NCBI GenBank assembly: GCA_016716625.1
Contig: JADJVJ010000001.1
Coordinates: 310,001-374,000 of the forward strand
From: Nostocoides sp.
Lineage (GTDB): Bacteria; Actinomycetota; Actinomycetes; Actinomycetales; Dermatophilaceae
Direction: 5' to 3'
Length of the DNA stretch: 64,000 nucleotides
Shown here in pieces: positions 29,755-38,219 of the stretch. Position numbers and translations under genes: made by a program. Position 1 is the stretch's first letter. Each line of letters opens with the position of its first letter. The notes under the pieces were generated by a model. It was not told the origin of the DNA, did no database searches, and worked only from the letters and a program-made list of their open reading frames with translations.

Positions 29755-29791
29755 TTGGTGTCAGCGCCACATGATGCATCCTTCGGTCCTC

Positions 29792-29821
29792 GCCCTAACC
29801 TCTGCTAGCAGAGGTTAGGGC
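29792..29821. repeat. Perfect 30-bp palindrome in the spacer after the TipA-like gene
   Basis: Fifteen bases from 29792 (GCCCTAACCTCTGCT) are followed at once by their exact reverse complement to 29821, with no loop. There is no T tract. The site may be an operator for the divergent or downstream genes, or a hairpin at the end of the TipA-like transcript. The 240-bp spacer 29702-29941 otherwise holds a weaker stem (CACCAT..ATGGTG) near 29846-29863 and no gene. Confidence 0.75.
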
Positions 29822-29941
29822 AGCGGGGGGCTGAGGAGGTACTAGCACCATCGCCCAATGGTGGGTGCCCATCGGGGCGGGTGATTCTTCGTGTCATGGC
29901 GAACTGACCGCCAGTTCGCGAGAGTGACAAAGGAGATCACC

Positions 29942-30337
29942 ATGCACCGCATTCTTCGCCCGGCCACCGCAGTCGCGCTGACGGCCGGACTGCTCGCGGT
30001 CACCGTCCCGGCCGCCATGGCCAAGGACGGCGACGTCCGCCGCTCGGGTACCTGCTCCGCCAACTCGACGTGGAAGCTCAAGGCATCCCCGGAGAACGGC
30101 AGCATCCAGGTCGAGGCCGAGGTCGACAGCAACGTCGTGGGCCAGAGCTGGTCCGTCGTGCTTCGGGACAACGGCGTTCGGGTGTTCGCGGGGACCCGGA
30201 TCACGCTGGCCCCCAGCGGTTCCTTCTCGGTGAACCGGGTCATCGCCAATGCCCTCGGCGACGACGTCATCGCCCTTCGCGCCACCAACGCCGCCACGGG
30301 TGAGGTCTGCTCCGGCCGACTGACCTTCACCGGCTGA
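29942..30337 (+). CDS. Small secreted protein of unknown function
   Basis: This 131-residue protein has a typical signal peptide (basic 'MHRILRP', hydrophobic core, 'VPAAMA' cleavage region near residue 26). The mature part is a beta-rich domain with two cysteines ('SGTCSANSTWKLKAS' and 'GEVCSGRL') that probably form a disulfide. AAAGGAG directly upstream is a strong ribosome site. I do not recognise a named family. It precedes a Ser/Asp-rich secreted protein and a two-component system on the same strand and may be part of one surface-related unit. Confidence 0.7.
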   Translation: MHRILRPATAVALTAGLLAVTVPAAMAKDGDVRRSGTCSANSTWKLKASPENGSIQVEAEVDSNVVGQSWSVVLRDNGVRVFAGTRITLAPSGSFSVNRVIANALGDDVIALRATNAATGEVCSGRLTFTG

Positions 30338-30388
30338 CCCTTCAGAGACCAACCCCTGCCACACTGATCCCACGAAAGAGGTCCTCCC

Positions 30389-30925
30389 ATGCGACGTACT
30401 CTCCCCATCGCCGCCGGCGCGCTGCTCGCGCTCGTCCCGGCTCTCCTCGGACTGTCCGGAAACGCCTCGTTCGCCGAGCAACTGCCCCTCCGTCCGCCGG
30501 CTCACGCCACTATGGCTGGCGATGACTCGGCGACCCCCACCCCGACACCGACTCCGTCACCGTCGGCATCGGACTCGGCCGACGACTCGGGAGATGATGT
30601 CGGCGACGACCACGGCGGTGACCGTCCCCGGACGACCCCGCACCCCACGCCGAGCGGGTCTAGCTCGGACGACTCGGGTGACACCCCGGATGACTCCGAC
30701 GGGCGGACCGATAACTCGGGTTCCGGTTCGGACAACTCGGGCTCTGGCTCGGACAACTCGGGTTCCGGTTCGGACAACTCGGGCTCCGGCTCCGGCTCGG
30801 ACCACTCCGACGACTCCGAGGACTCCGACAACTCCGGTTCGGGCTCTGGCTCCGATGACTCGGACGACACCCCCGATGACTCGGACGGCCGTGACGGCTC
30901 AGGTGGGCATGGATCAGACGACTGA
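30389..30925 (+). CDS. Secreted Ser/Asp/Gly-rich repeat protein
   Basis: This 178-residue protein has a signal peptide (about 1-29, cleavage after 'ASFA') and an otherwise low-complexity mature part: a Thr-Pro/Ser-Pro stretch (about 50-60) and then Ser, Asp and Gly repeats, including a tandem 'NSGSGSD' heptapeptide in about four copies. It is strongly acidic and likely unstructured, perhaps a wall-spanning stalk or a cation-binding polymer. It has no LPXTG-like anchor. The kinase gene starts within its last codons (17-bp overlap), so the two are coupled. Confidence 0.7.
   Translation: MRRTLPIAAGALLALVPALLGLSGNASFAEQLPLRPPAHATMAGDDSATPTPTPTPSPSASDSADDSGDDVGDDHGGDRPRTTPHPTPSGSSSDDSGDTPDDSDGRTDNSGSGSDNSGSGSDNSGSGSDNSGSGSGSDHSDDSEDSDNSGSGSGSDDSDDTPDDSDGRDGSGGHGSDD
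30713..30796 (+). repeat. 21-bp tandem repeat inside the Ser/Asp-rich gene
   Basis: Units beginning AACTCGGG at 30713, 30734, 30755 and 30776 are 21 bp long and differ at only a few third positions. They encode the heptapeptide NSGSGSD. Copy number may vary between strains. Confidence 0.8.
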
Positions 30926-32342
30926 CGGGCATCGCTCCGATGCCGGAACGGCCTCCGCGGCACCCCCTGCCGCTGCGGAGGCCGCTTCGGCATGGGTCAC
31001 CGTCACCGAGCCCTCTCGCGTCGCGGCAGAAGCGTCTCCGCTCACCACTGGGCAACTGCTCACCAGACTCGCTGCCGGGGTGGCGGTCGTCATCGTTCTG
31101 GTCGGTGTCCTCGGCTCGCTGGCGGCGCGCCAACTCTCAGAACGCGAAGCCGTCAACGATGCCGCGACGACGGCTGGCCTGCTCGCCGACAGCGTCATCA
31201 CGCCAGCGTTGACCTCCGGACTGCAGACCGGCGACCCGACTGCCCTGGCCGCCTTCGACGGCGTCGTCCGCGACCATATCCTCGGGCTCGGGGTGGTGCG
31301 GGTGAAGATCTGGGGACCGGACGGCCGCGTCTTGTATGCCGACGAGCCGCAGCTCATCGGCCGGACTTTCACTCTCTCCGGCGATCAGCAGGAAGCCATC
31401 TCGACCCCCTCGACCCGAGCCGAGATCTCCGATCTTGCGGACTCGGAGAACTCCTTCGAGACCGGCAGTGCCGACCGCCTTGTCGAGGTGTATCGCCCGG
31501 TCTGGTTCCCGGACGGCTCCATCGCGCTCTTCGAGATGTACGGCTCCTACGCGCCGGTGGGCGAACGTTCGAGCCAGCTGTGGCGCGGGTTTGCCGGGGT
31601 GACGTTAAGCAGCCTCATCCTGCTCGTGGTGTTGATCGCGCCCCTTTTGCTCAGCCTGCTCCGGCGGCTGCGAGACCAGGAAGCATCCCGAAGGGCCCTC
31701 TTGCAGAAAGCCATTGACGCATCGGAGGAGGAGCGACGGCGGATTGCGGCGACCTTGCACGACGGCCCAGTCCAAGAACTGGCCGCCACCTCGTTCACCG
31801 TTGCCGGCGCCGCGGCCAAGGCCGGCAACGACGGCGACGATGAGCTCTCCCGAGACCTGTCCACAGCTGCCGGGAGCGTGCGTCGGAGCATCCGGGCGCT
31901 GCGCACCCTCTTGGTGGACATCTATCCGCCCTCGTTGGCGTCCTCGGGCATCGTCAGTGCGCTCACCGATCTTGCGCACAGTGTGCGAGCCGCCGGGGTC
32001 ACCGTGAGCGTCGACGCTGACCCCGAAGTGACCTTGGCCCTCACTGAGGAGCAGATGCGCCCGATGTATCGGGTCGCCCAGGAGTGTGTCCGTAATGCGG
32101 TGGCGCACGCCGGCCCCGCGGCCGTCACTGTGACCCTGCGCCGCGAGGGCAACCAGGTGGCCCTCGACGTCATCGACGATGGTGCGGGCTTCGACGCAGC
32201 CCGACTTCTCAGCCAACCTGCGGCCGACCACTTCGGGCTTCGGCTGCTTCGGGACGCGGCCGAATCGATCGGAGGATCCCTGCAGGTGTCCTCCGCGCCC
32301 GCCCGGGGCACCCATTGGCGTCTCGTCGTGGACACCTCGTGA
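30909..32342 (+). CDS. NarL-type sensor histidine kinase
   Basis: This 477-residue membrane kinase has two membrane segments (about 48-70 and 226-248) enclosing an extracytoplasmic sensor of about 155 residues. The HisKA_3 dimerisation domain has the phosphorylated His near residue 284 in 'TLHDGPVQELA', followed by a HATPase domain ('QECVRNAVAHAG', 'VIDDGAGFD', 'FGLRLLRDAAESIGG'). Its response regulator gene follows 19 bp downstream. The ATG at 30909 lies in the end of the Ser/Asp-rich gene, which suggests the secreted protein and the kinase belong to one operon. The signal is unknown. Confidence 0.88.
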   Translation: MDQTTDGHRSDAGTASAAPPAAAEAASAWVTVTEPSRVAAEASPLTTGQLLTRLAAGVAVVIVLVGVLGSLAARQLSEREAVNDAATTAGLLADSVITPALTSGLQTGDPTALAAFDGVVRDHILGLGVVRVKIWGPDGRVLYADEPQLIGRTFTLSGDQQEAISTPSTRAEISDLADSENSFETGSADRLVEVYRPVWFPDGSIALFEMYGSYAPVGERSSQLWRGFAGVTLSSLILLVVLIAPLLLSLLRRLRDQEASRRALLQKAIDASEEERRRIAATLHDGPVQELAATSFTVAGAAAKAGNDGDDELSRDLSTAAGSVRRSIRALRTLLVDIYPPSLASSGIVSALTDLAHSVRAAGVTVSVDADPEVTLALTEEQMRPMYRVAQECVRNAVAHAGPAAVTVTLRREGNQVALDVIDDGAGFDAARLLSQPAADHFGLRLLRDAAESIGGSLQVSSAPARGTHWRLVVDTS

Positions 32343-32361
32343 GCGGCCGGCAGGAGCACCC

Positions 32362-32976
32362 ATGATCCGCGTGTTGATCGTCGATGACCACCAACTCGTC
32401 CGCAGCGGGCTGCGGACCTTGCTCGATGCCGAGCCGGACCTGAGCGTCGTCGCCGAGGCCGAGCACGGCGAAAGCGCGCTGGCAACGATCGCCGGAGCCA
32501 GCCCCGATGTCGTCCTCATGGATCTGTCGATGCCGGTCATGGATGGGGTTGAGGCAACCAAGCTCATTGCCCGGCAGTACCCGGAGGTCAAGGTCGTGGT
32601 GTTGACGAGCTTCTCGGATCGGGTGCGCGTCCAGGAGGCCATTGCGGCCGGGGCCATCGGCTACCTGCTCAAGGACTGCGAGCCGAGTGACCTCATCGCT
32701 GCGGTCCGCGCCGCGGCCATGGGCCATGTACCCCTGGATCCGCGCGTTGCCGGGGCGTTGCTGCCGGCCGCGGCCGGAGCCGGAAATGCGGTCACCCTCA
32801 GCCCCCGGGAACGGGAAGTGCTCGGGCTCGTGGCCCAGGGCCTAGCCAACAAGCAGATCGCGCGAGCGCTCGGGATCACCGAACGCACCGTGAAAGCCCA
32901 CCTGTCCAGGGTGTTCCGCGAGATCGGCGTGCTCGATCGCACGAGCGCTGCGCTGTGGGCCAAGGACCACCTCTGA
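32362..32976 (+). CDS. NarL/FixJ-family response regulator
   Basis: This 204-residue protein has a receiver domain with the acidic pocket 'IVDDHQ', phospho-acceptor Asp54 in 'VVLMDLSMP', the switch 'VVLTSFSD' and Lys in 'YLLKDCEP'. A LuxR-type helix-turn-helix ('LSPREREVLGLVAQGLANKQ', 'RTVKAHLSRVFREIG') forms the C-terminus. It is the cognate partner of the kinase just upstream. Target genes cannot be named; the two secreted proteins upstream are candidates. Confidence 0.92.
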   Translation: MIRVLIVDDHQLVRSGLRTLLDAEPDLSVVAEAEHGESALATIAGASPDVVLMDLSMPVMDGVEATKLIARQYPEVKVVVLTSFSDRVRVQEAIAAGAIGYLLKDCEPSDLIAAVRAAAMGHVPLDPRVAGALLPAAAGAGNAVTLSPREREVLGLVAQGLANKQIARALGITERTVKAHLSRVFREIGVLDRTSAALWAKDHL

Positions 32977-33010
32977 CCGCGACGGGGGATGGGCCGTCAC
33001 CGTGGGCCGT

Positions 33011-33016
33011 TAGGCT
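33011..33016 (+). promoter_or_regulatory. Predicted -10 element TAGGCT of tmk
   Basis: TAGGCT ends 6 bp before the GTG at 33023, which would place the transcript start on the start codon. Spacing is the only evidence. Confidence 0.35.
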
Positions 33017-33022
33017 GGTCCG

Positions 33023-33649
33023 GTGACCCGCCCGAGCGCACTCTTCATCGTTTTCGAGGGCGGCGACGGCGCGGGCAAATCCACCCAGGTCCACCTCCTG
33101 GCCGACGCCCTGCGGGCCGCCGAGTATGCCGTGACCGTGACCCGCCAGCCCGGTGGCACCGCGCTGGGTCGGTCCATTCGCGATCTGGTCCTCCATGGGG
33201 ACCACGTCTCGGCCCGGGCCGAGGCGCTGCTCTTCGCGGCCGACAAGGCGCACCACGTCGACCAGCTCATCCGGCCGGCGCTGCAGGCCGGTGAGATGGT
33301 CATCTGCGACCGGTACACCGACTCCTCGGTGGCCTACCAAGGGGCCGGTCGGGCCCTCGGCGCGGATGAGGTGCAGTCCTTGCAGATGTGGGCGGTCGCG
33401 GACCTCGTCCCCGATCTCACCGTCATCGTCGACATTTCCCCGGCCGAGGGCCGTCGACGGCGCGGGGACACCCATGACCGTCTCGAGGCGGAGGAGGACG
33501 CCTTTCACGCGGCGATCCGGGCGCACTTCCTCGCCATGGCGGCCGCCTATCCGCAGCGGTACCTCGTCGTCGACGGCATGGCGCCTGCCGAGCACATCCA
33601 CGAGGCCGTGTGCGCGCGGCTAGGCACTCTCGGAGTGCACCTCACGTGA
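33023..33649 (+). CDS. tmk: Thymidylate kinase
   Basis: This 208-residue enzyme phosphorylates dTMP to dTDP. It has the P-loop 'FEGGDGAGKST', the 'RYTDSSVAYQGAGR' dTMP-binding segment and a LID-like region. The usual TREPGGT motif reads 'TRQPGGT', a Glu-to-Gln change in the loop behind the phosphate donor site. It is otherwise of normal length. Its stop overlaps the GTG of holB by 4 bp, the common tmk-holB pairing. Confidence 0.93.
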   Translation: MTRPSALFIVFEGGDGAGKSTQVHLLADALRAAEYAVTVTRQPGGTALGRSIRDLVLHGDHVSARAEALLFAADKAHHVDQLIRPALQAGEMVICDRYTDSSVAYQGAGRALGADEVQSLQMWAVADLVPDLTVIVDISPAEGRRRRGDTHDRLEAEEDAFHAAIRAHFLAMAAAYPQRYLVVDGMAPAEHIHEAVCARLGTLGVHLT

Positions 33650-34794
33650 GCGTCTGGGACGAGGTCATCGGTCAGGAGGTCGCCGTCCGGGCGCTCTCTC
33701 AGGCCGTCGCCGATCCCGAGCAGATGACCCATGCGTGGCTGCTCACCGGCCCGCCGGGCTCCGGGCGTTCGGTGGCCGCGCGGGCCTTCGCGGCGGCACT
33801 GCAGTGTCCCCACGGCGGCTGCGGGCAATGCCGGGAATGTCGGACTGCCCTCGATGGCTCGCACGCCGACGTCGATGTCGTCGCCACCGAGGGGCTCTCG
33901 ATCAAGGTCGCCGAGGCCCGCCAGCTCGTCCAGACCGCCGCCTTGCGGCCCTCGGTCGGGGCGTGGCGGGTCATCGTCATCGAGGACGCCGATCGCCTCA
34001 CGGCATACTCCGAGGCGCCGGCCAACGCCCTGCTCAAGGCGCTCGAGGAGCCGACCCCGCGGACCGTCTGGGTGCTCTGCGCCCCCTCGCTGGAGGACGT
34101 CATCCTCACGATCCGCTCCCGCTGCCGGCACGTGCGGCTGCGGACCCCGACGGTGGAGGCCGTCGCCGACCTGCTCCAACGCCGCGACGACATCCCGCGC
34201 GCCATGGCCCTGTATGCCGCCCGCGCGGCCCAGTCCCACGTCGGCCTTGCTCGGCGACTGGCCCGTGACGAGCACGCCCGCATTCGTCGCCACGACACGG
34301 TTTCGCTCGCGCACCGGATCCGCACCGTCGGGGACGCCGTCGATGCCGCCGCCGAACTGCACACCATCGCCCAGGAGGAATCCGCCGCCGCCTCCACCGA
34401 GCGGGATGCCGCCGAACGCGCCCGGCTCCTGCAGACGCTCGGGGCAGACCCCACGGCCCGCACCCAGCCGCCGCACATCCGTTCCCAGCTCACCGCCTTG
34501 GAGAAGGAGCAGAAGGCGCGAGCCACTCGGCACGTCCGAGACGTTCTCGATCGGGCCCTGGTCGACCTGCTCTCGGTGTACCGCGACGCCCTGGTCCTTT
34601 CCTTCGGGGAGGCGGTGGGGTTGGTCAATGAGGACGTTCGTCCGATGATCCAGACGGTCGCCGGTCAGCTGCCGCCGGAACGCTTGCTCCAGGCCATGGA
34701 TGCCATCGGCGTGGCCCGGGAGCGTATCGGCGCGAACGTCGCCCCGGTTCTCGCGCTCGAGGCGATGGCTCTGGAGCTCCGGCTGCCGCGGTGA
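33646..34794 (+). CDS. holB: DNA polymerase III subunit delta-prime
   Basis: This 382-residue clamp-loader subunit has the N-terminal 'VIGQEVAVRAL', a Walker A with Arg for Lys ('GPPGSGRS'), a four-Cys zinc module ('CPHGGCGQCREC'), 'VIEDADRLT' and 'NALLKALEEPTPRTVWVL' with the arginine-finger 'SRCRHVRL' region. Delta-prime does not hydrolyse ATP, so the Walker change fits. The long C-terminal extension is common in actinobacteria. It is coupled to tmk by a GTGA overlap. Confidence 0.92.
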   Translation: MSVWDEVIGQEVAVRALSQAVADPEQMTHAWLLTGPPGSGRSVAARAFAAALQCPHGGCGQCRECRTALDGSHADVDVVATEGLSIKVAEARQLVQTAALRPSVGAWRVIVIEDADRLTAYSEAPANALLKALEEPTPRTVWVLCAPSLEDVILTIRSRCRHVRLRTPTVEAVADLLQRRDDIPRAMALYAARAAQSHVGLARRLARDEHARIRRHDTVSLAHRIRTVGDAVDAAAELHTIAQEESAAASTERDAAERARLLQTLGADPTARTQPPHIRSQLTALEKEQKARATRHVRDVLDRALVDLLSVYRDALVLSFGEAVGLVNEDVRPMIQTVAGQLPPERLLQAMDAIGVARERIGANVAPVLALEAMALELRLPR

Positions 34795-34810
34795 CGCTTA
34801 GGGTGGGTGC

Positions 34811-36355
34811 ATGACGCGACGGCGACCGGCCATCGGCCTCACCCTGGTCATGGCGCTCCCCCTGGCGATGACCGGGTGCAGCGTGGTGGACTCACTGCGC
34901 TCGGACCGGACGGCGGCCCCGTCGATTACCGCGCAGCCGGTGCCCTCGGATGCCGTCGGCCTCGAACGCTTCTACACCCAGACCCTCACCTGGTCGCGGT
35001 GCTCCGGGGGCGAGTGCGCGACCCTCGAGGTGCCCATCGACTATGCCAACCCGGGTGGAGAAACCATCGGCATCTCGGTGTTCCGTGCCGCAGCCTCCTC
35101 CAAGAACAAGCGCATCGGGGCGCTCGTGGTCAACCCGGGAGGGCCCGGCGGGTCGGGGGTTGACTACGCCAAGGCGGCGGACTTCATCGTCGGCCGTGCG
35201 GTCCGGGACGCCTTCGACATCGTCGGCTTCGACCCGCGTGGTGTGGGGGCTTCGGCGCCGGTGGACTGCGTGAGCGATGACGGGCTCGACGCCTGGCTCG
35301 GTGGGGACCCGACCCCGGACGATCCCGCCGAACGCACGGCATACACCAAGAGCAGTGAGCAGTTCGCGGCCGACTGCATGGCTAACGGCGGACCCGTCGT
35401 CCGGCACGTCTCCACCGTCGAGGCCGCCAAGGACATGGATGTGCTCCGCGCGGCGCTCGGCGAGCCCAAACTCACCTACCTCGGCAAGTCGTACGGGACC
35501 TTCCTCGGGGCGACGTATGCCGGGCTCTTCCCCACCCGCGTGGGCCGGATGGTCCTCGACGGCGCGATCGCCCCGGACCTCAGCAGCGAGGAGATCAACG
35601 CCGGCCAGGCCGAGGGCTTCGAGCGGGCGACCCGAGCGTGGGCTCAGGCCTGCGTCGACGATGGCAACTGCCCGCTCGGCGGCAGCGCCGACGAGGTCGT
35701 CCGCGGGGTCGCCGACCTGCTGCGCACCCTCGATACCCAACCGCTGAGCACGACCGGTGACCCGAGCATTCCGAAGCTCACCGAGGGTTGGGCGGCCTAC
35801 GGCATCGCGGCCGCCATGTACGACCAGGGGATGTGGGGCACCCTCACCGATGCCCTCGTCGCGGCGCGCAAGGGTCAGGGCGCCGACCTCATCGAACTCG
35901 CCCAGCGCTACGCCGACCGCAACCCCGGCGGCGGCTACAACGGCAACCTCATGGAAGCCATCTATGCGGTGAACTGCCTCGACAAACCCGAGGTGGCGAG
36001 CATCCCGGCGCACGAGGCGGCCGAGGAGAAGGCCCGAGCCAAGGCGCCGACCTGGGCACCGTTCCTCATGTGGAGCTCGGTCACCTGCGCGTTCTGGCCG
36101 ACCCAGCCGGCGCCTGCCCCCGCGCCCATCACCGCCCCGGGCGCACCGCCGATCGTCGTCGTCGGCACGACTCGCGACCCGGCCACCCCGTACGAGTGGG
36201 CGGTCCGGCTCGCCGACCAGTTGAGCTCCGGGGTGCTGCTGAGCTTCGACGGTGACGGTCACACGGCATACACCCGGTCCAACCGGTGCGTCGACGACGC
36301 CATCGACGACTTCTACGTCAAGGGGACCGTGCCCAAAGACGGCCTCACCTGCTGA
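34811..36355 (+). CDS. Secreted lipoprotein alpha/beta hydrolase (tripeptidyl aminopeptidase-like)
   Basis: This 514-residue protein has a lipoprotein signal with the lipobox 'LAMTGC' (Cys23), so it is likely anchored to the outer face of the membrane. The hydrolase fold has the oxyanion 'VVNPGGPGGSG', the nucleophile elbow 'GKSYGT', the Asp region 'TTRDPATPYEWA' and His in 'DGDGHTAYT'. It resembles SlpD/SlpE and tripeptidyl aminopeptidases of actinobacteria, which remove N-terminal peptides outside the cell. Its 3' end overlaps the opposing ccdA gene by 11 bp. Confidence 0.88.
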   Translation: MTRRRPAIGLTLVMALPLAMTGCSVVDSLRSDRTAAPSITAQPVPSDAVGLERFYTQTLTWSRCSGGECATLEVPIDYANPGGETIGISVFRAAASSKNKRIGALVVNPGGPGGSGVDYAKAADFIVGRAVRDAFDIVGFDPRGVGASAPVDCVSDDGLDAWLGGDPTPDDPAERTAYTKSSEQFAADCMANGGPVVRHVSTVEAAKDMDVLRAALGEPKLTYLGKSYGTFLGATYAGLFPTRVGRMVLDGAIAPDLSSEEINAGQAEGFERATRAWAQACVDDGNCPLGGSADEVVRGVADLLRTLDTQPLSTTGDPSIPKLTEGWAAYGIAAAMYDQGMWGTLTDALVAARKGQGADLIELAQRYADRNPGGGYNGNLMEAIYAVNCLDKPEVASIPAHEAAEEKARAKAPTWAPFLMWSSVTCAFWPTQPAPAPAPITAPGAPPIVVVGTTRDPATPYEWAVRLADQLSSGVLLSFDGDGHTAYTRSNRCVDDAIDDFYVKGTVPKDGLTC

Positions 36356-37136
36356 CTCGGCGCCAGGCCACCCCCGCGGCGAGGACGGCGACGACGGTGG
36401 GCCACACCCACACCGGGAAGCCGTTGACGAGGGTGAGCAGGTTGTCCTGTGTCGTGGACACCCACTGCGGGGTCGTCCCGGCGAGGCTGGCGGTGCCGTT
36501 GGTGAGCAGGAAGAGCGCGCCCGCGCCGATGAGCAGGACCCCGGCGAGGATCGAGGACCACCGCAAGTGGGGGCGGAGCCGCTCGCCGAGGCCAAAGCGA
36601 TCCCAGAGCAGCGCCAGGACGAAGAGCGGCAGCGCCATCCCGAGCGCGTAGATCGCCAACAGGGCCGCCCCGTATGCCGTGTGGCCGCTGCTCGCTGCCA
36701 GGGTGAGGACCGCGCCAAGGATGGGTCCGGAACAGAGGCCGGCCAGCCCGGTGCTCGCGCCGAGCAGGAGGATGCCGACCCACCCGGCCGACCCGGCACG
36801 GCGGCGCTGGGTGAGGGCGGCGAGCTGGGCCGCACCGGGCACGGTGAGGCCTCGGCCGAGGAGGAGTAGGGCGCCGAAGGCCATGAGCGCCCAGCCGACA
36901 ACCCGGACGAGGAGTTCGCGGTGGCCGTAGAAGAGCGTGGAGGCGGCCGCGACGCCGACGCCGAGCGGCACCAGGGCCAGGAGCATCCCGAGGTAGAAGA
37001 CCACGGTGCGCAGGCCGAGATCGCGGGATGAGAGCGCGGCATAGGCGAAGAACGACGGCAGGAGCAGCGCCGAACAGGGGGAGAAGAGGGCCAGCACCCC
37101 GGCGATGAAGGCGGCGGCGACGCCGACCTCGGTCAC
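36345..37136 (-). CDS. CcdA/DsbD-family thiol-reductant transporter
   Basis: This 263-residue polytopic membrane protein has six or more hydrophobic segments. It has the cysteine motifs 'LFSPCSALLLP' near residue 20 and 'LAGLCSGPILG' near residue 130, which pass electrons across the membrane in CcdA. It probably reduces the thioredoxin-like protein encoded just upstream, whose stop overlaps its GTG start by 4 bp. Such pairs serve cytochrome c maturation or envelope disulfide control. Confidence 0.85.
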   Translation of the reverse strand: MTEVGVAAAFIAGVLALFSPCSALLLPSFFAYAALSSRDLGLRTVVFYLGMLLALVPLGVGVAAASTLFYGHRELLVRVVGWALMAFGALLLLGRGLTVPGAAQLAALTQRRRAGSAGWVGILLLGASTGLAGLCSGPILGAVLTLAASSGHTAYGAALLAIYALGMALPLFVLALLWDRFGLGERLRPHLRWSSILAGVLLIGAGALFLLTNGTASLAGTTPQWVSTTQDNLLTLVNGFPVWVWPTVVAVLAAGVAWRRVSR

Positions 37137-37948
37137 GGGAGCGGAGCCCCCGCCTCGACGGCGGCGAGCTCGATGACCTTGGCGAAGGCCTCCAGCGGCT
37201 GAGCCCCGGTGAAGGGTCGGCCGTTGACGATGAAGCTCGGGGTCGCGCTGACTCCGATGGCCTGGCCTTCCTCGAAGTCGGTGCGCACCGCGTCGTAGGT
37301 CGCCTTGTCGGCCATGTCGGCGGCGAAGTCCTTGGCGTCGATGCCCACGGCGGTCGCGATCTTGGCGAGGTTGTAGAGCTCGAAGCGGTCCTCCCCCGCG
37401 CTGTCCTGGAAGAGGGCCTGTTGGAACTCCCAGAACTTGCCGTGCTTGGCCGCGGCCCGCCCGGCCAACGCGGCCCGCTTGGATCCTTCGGAGAGGTAGG
37501 GGAAGTCCCGCCACTCGATCCGCAGCAGCCCGGCGTCGACGTAGCGGGCGATGAGGGCGGGTTCGGTCTCGAGGGCGAACTTGCGGCAGTAGGTGCAGGC
37601 GAAGTCGGAGTACTCCACCATGACGACCGGGGCGTCGACGGCCCCGATGGCCATGGGGTCGCCGGGGGTGCGCCGGGCCGTCTTGGCGAGCTCGGGGTCT
37701 GGGGCGACGAGCTCTCCGCTGCGGGCCGGGGAGGGGGCGGCCGAGGCGTTCGTGCCCGGCTTCCCCGAAGGCCCCGCGGATGGGGTGTTGCTCGATCCCG
37801 GCGCCGTCAAGGCCAAGGCCAGCGCGGCGACCGCGCTGGTTGCGGCGACCGTCACCGGGACCACGAGCCGACGACGGCGCTCGGGCACCTCGGGTGCGGG
37901 GTCGTCGGCCGTGGGGCGGTCGGGTGCGGGGAAAGGTGTCTCGTCCAT
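37133..37948 (-). CDS. Membrane-anchored DsbA-like thiol oxidoreductase
   Basis: This 271-residue protein has a short cytoplasmic N-terminus, one membrane anchor (about 29-47), a Pro/Ser-rich linker and a DsbA/thioredoxin_4 domain. The active site is 'SDFACTYCRKF' (Cys-Thr-Tyr-Cys), and the cis-Pro segment is 'GVSATPSFIVNGRPFTG'. It introduces or rearranges disulfides outside the membrane. Coupling to the CcdA-like gene by a 4-bp overlap suggests it receives or gives electrons through that protein. The ATG at 37948 is preferred over earlier in-frame starts. Confidence 0.88.
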   Translation of the reverse strand: MDETPFPAPDRPTADDPAPEVPERRRRLVVPVTVAATSAVAALALALTAPGSSNTPSAGPSGKPGTNASAAPSPARSGELVAPDPELAKTARRTPGDPMAIGAVDAPVVMVEYSDFACTYCRKFALETEPALIARYVDAGLLRIEWRDFPYLSEGSKRAALAGRAAAKHGKFWEFQQALFQDSAGEDRFELYNLAKIATAVGIDAKDFAADMADKATYDAVRTDFEEGQAIGVSATPSFIVNGRPFTGAQPLEAFAKVIELAAVEAGAPLP

Positions 37949-38046
37949 GGCGTTGTCCACGGTATCCCGTGGGGAGCCTCGCGGAGCGGTTCGCGGCGGA
38001 CCCCTCTGGTTTCGTATACTCATCCGGCACCCTTGTCAGGGCGCAT

Positions 38047-38120
38047 GCCGCTTTAGCTCAGTCGGCCAGAGCGATTCACTCGTAATGAATAGGTCGTCGG
38101 TTCGATTCCGACAAGCGGCT
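38047..38120 (+). tRNA. tRNA-Thr (anticodon CGT)
   Basis: The 74-base cloverleaf has acceptor arms GCCGCTT (38047-38053) and AAGCGGC (38113-38119), D-arm GCTC/GAGC, anticodon stem ATTCA/TGAAT with loop CTCGTAA, and T-arm GTCGG/CCGAC. The anticodon CGT (38081-38083) reads ACG, a Thr codon. The discriminator base is T. CCA is not encoded. Confidence 0.97.
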
Positions 38121-38137
38121 CGGCGCGTGTGCGCAGT

Positions 38138-38172
38138 TCAGGCCCTCGTGGAGGTCACTCCCGAGGGCCTGA
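38138..38172 (+). terminator. Strong hairpin after tRNA-Thr
   Basis: TCAGGCCCTCG (38138-38148) pairs exactly with CGAGGGCCTGA (38162-38172), and GGAG/CTCC extends the stem around a GTCA loop. It lies 18 bp past the tRNA and likely ends its transcript, though no T tract follows. Confidence 0.65.
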
Positions 38173-38219
38173 GCCATGTCCGGGGCCCCTGGGAGCCCGC
38201 GGGGCGCACACTGGGTCCC

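Noticed and set aside
29792..29821. Ordinary intrinsic terminator
   Set aside because: No T tract follows, there is no loop, and a partial second copy lies upstream. Termination is not excluded but does not explain the repeat.
30713..30796. A CRISPR-like array
   Set aside because: The 21-bp units are contiguous without spacers and encode an in-frame heptapeptide of a secreted protein.
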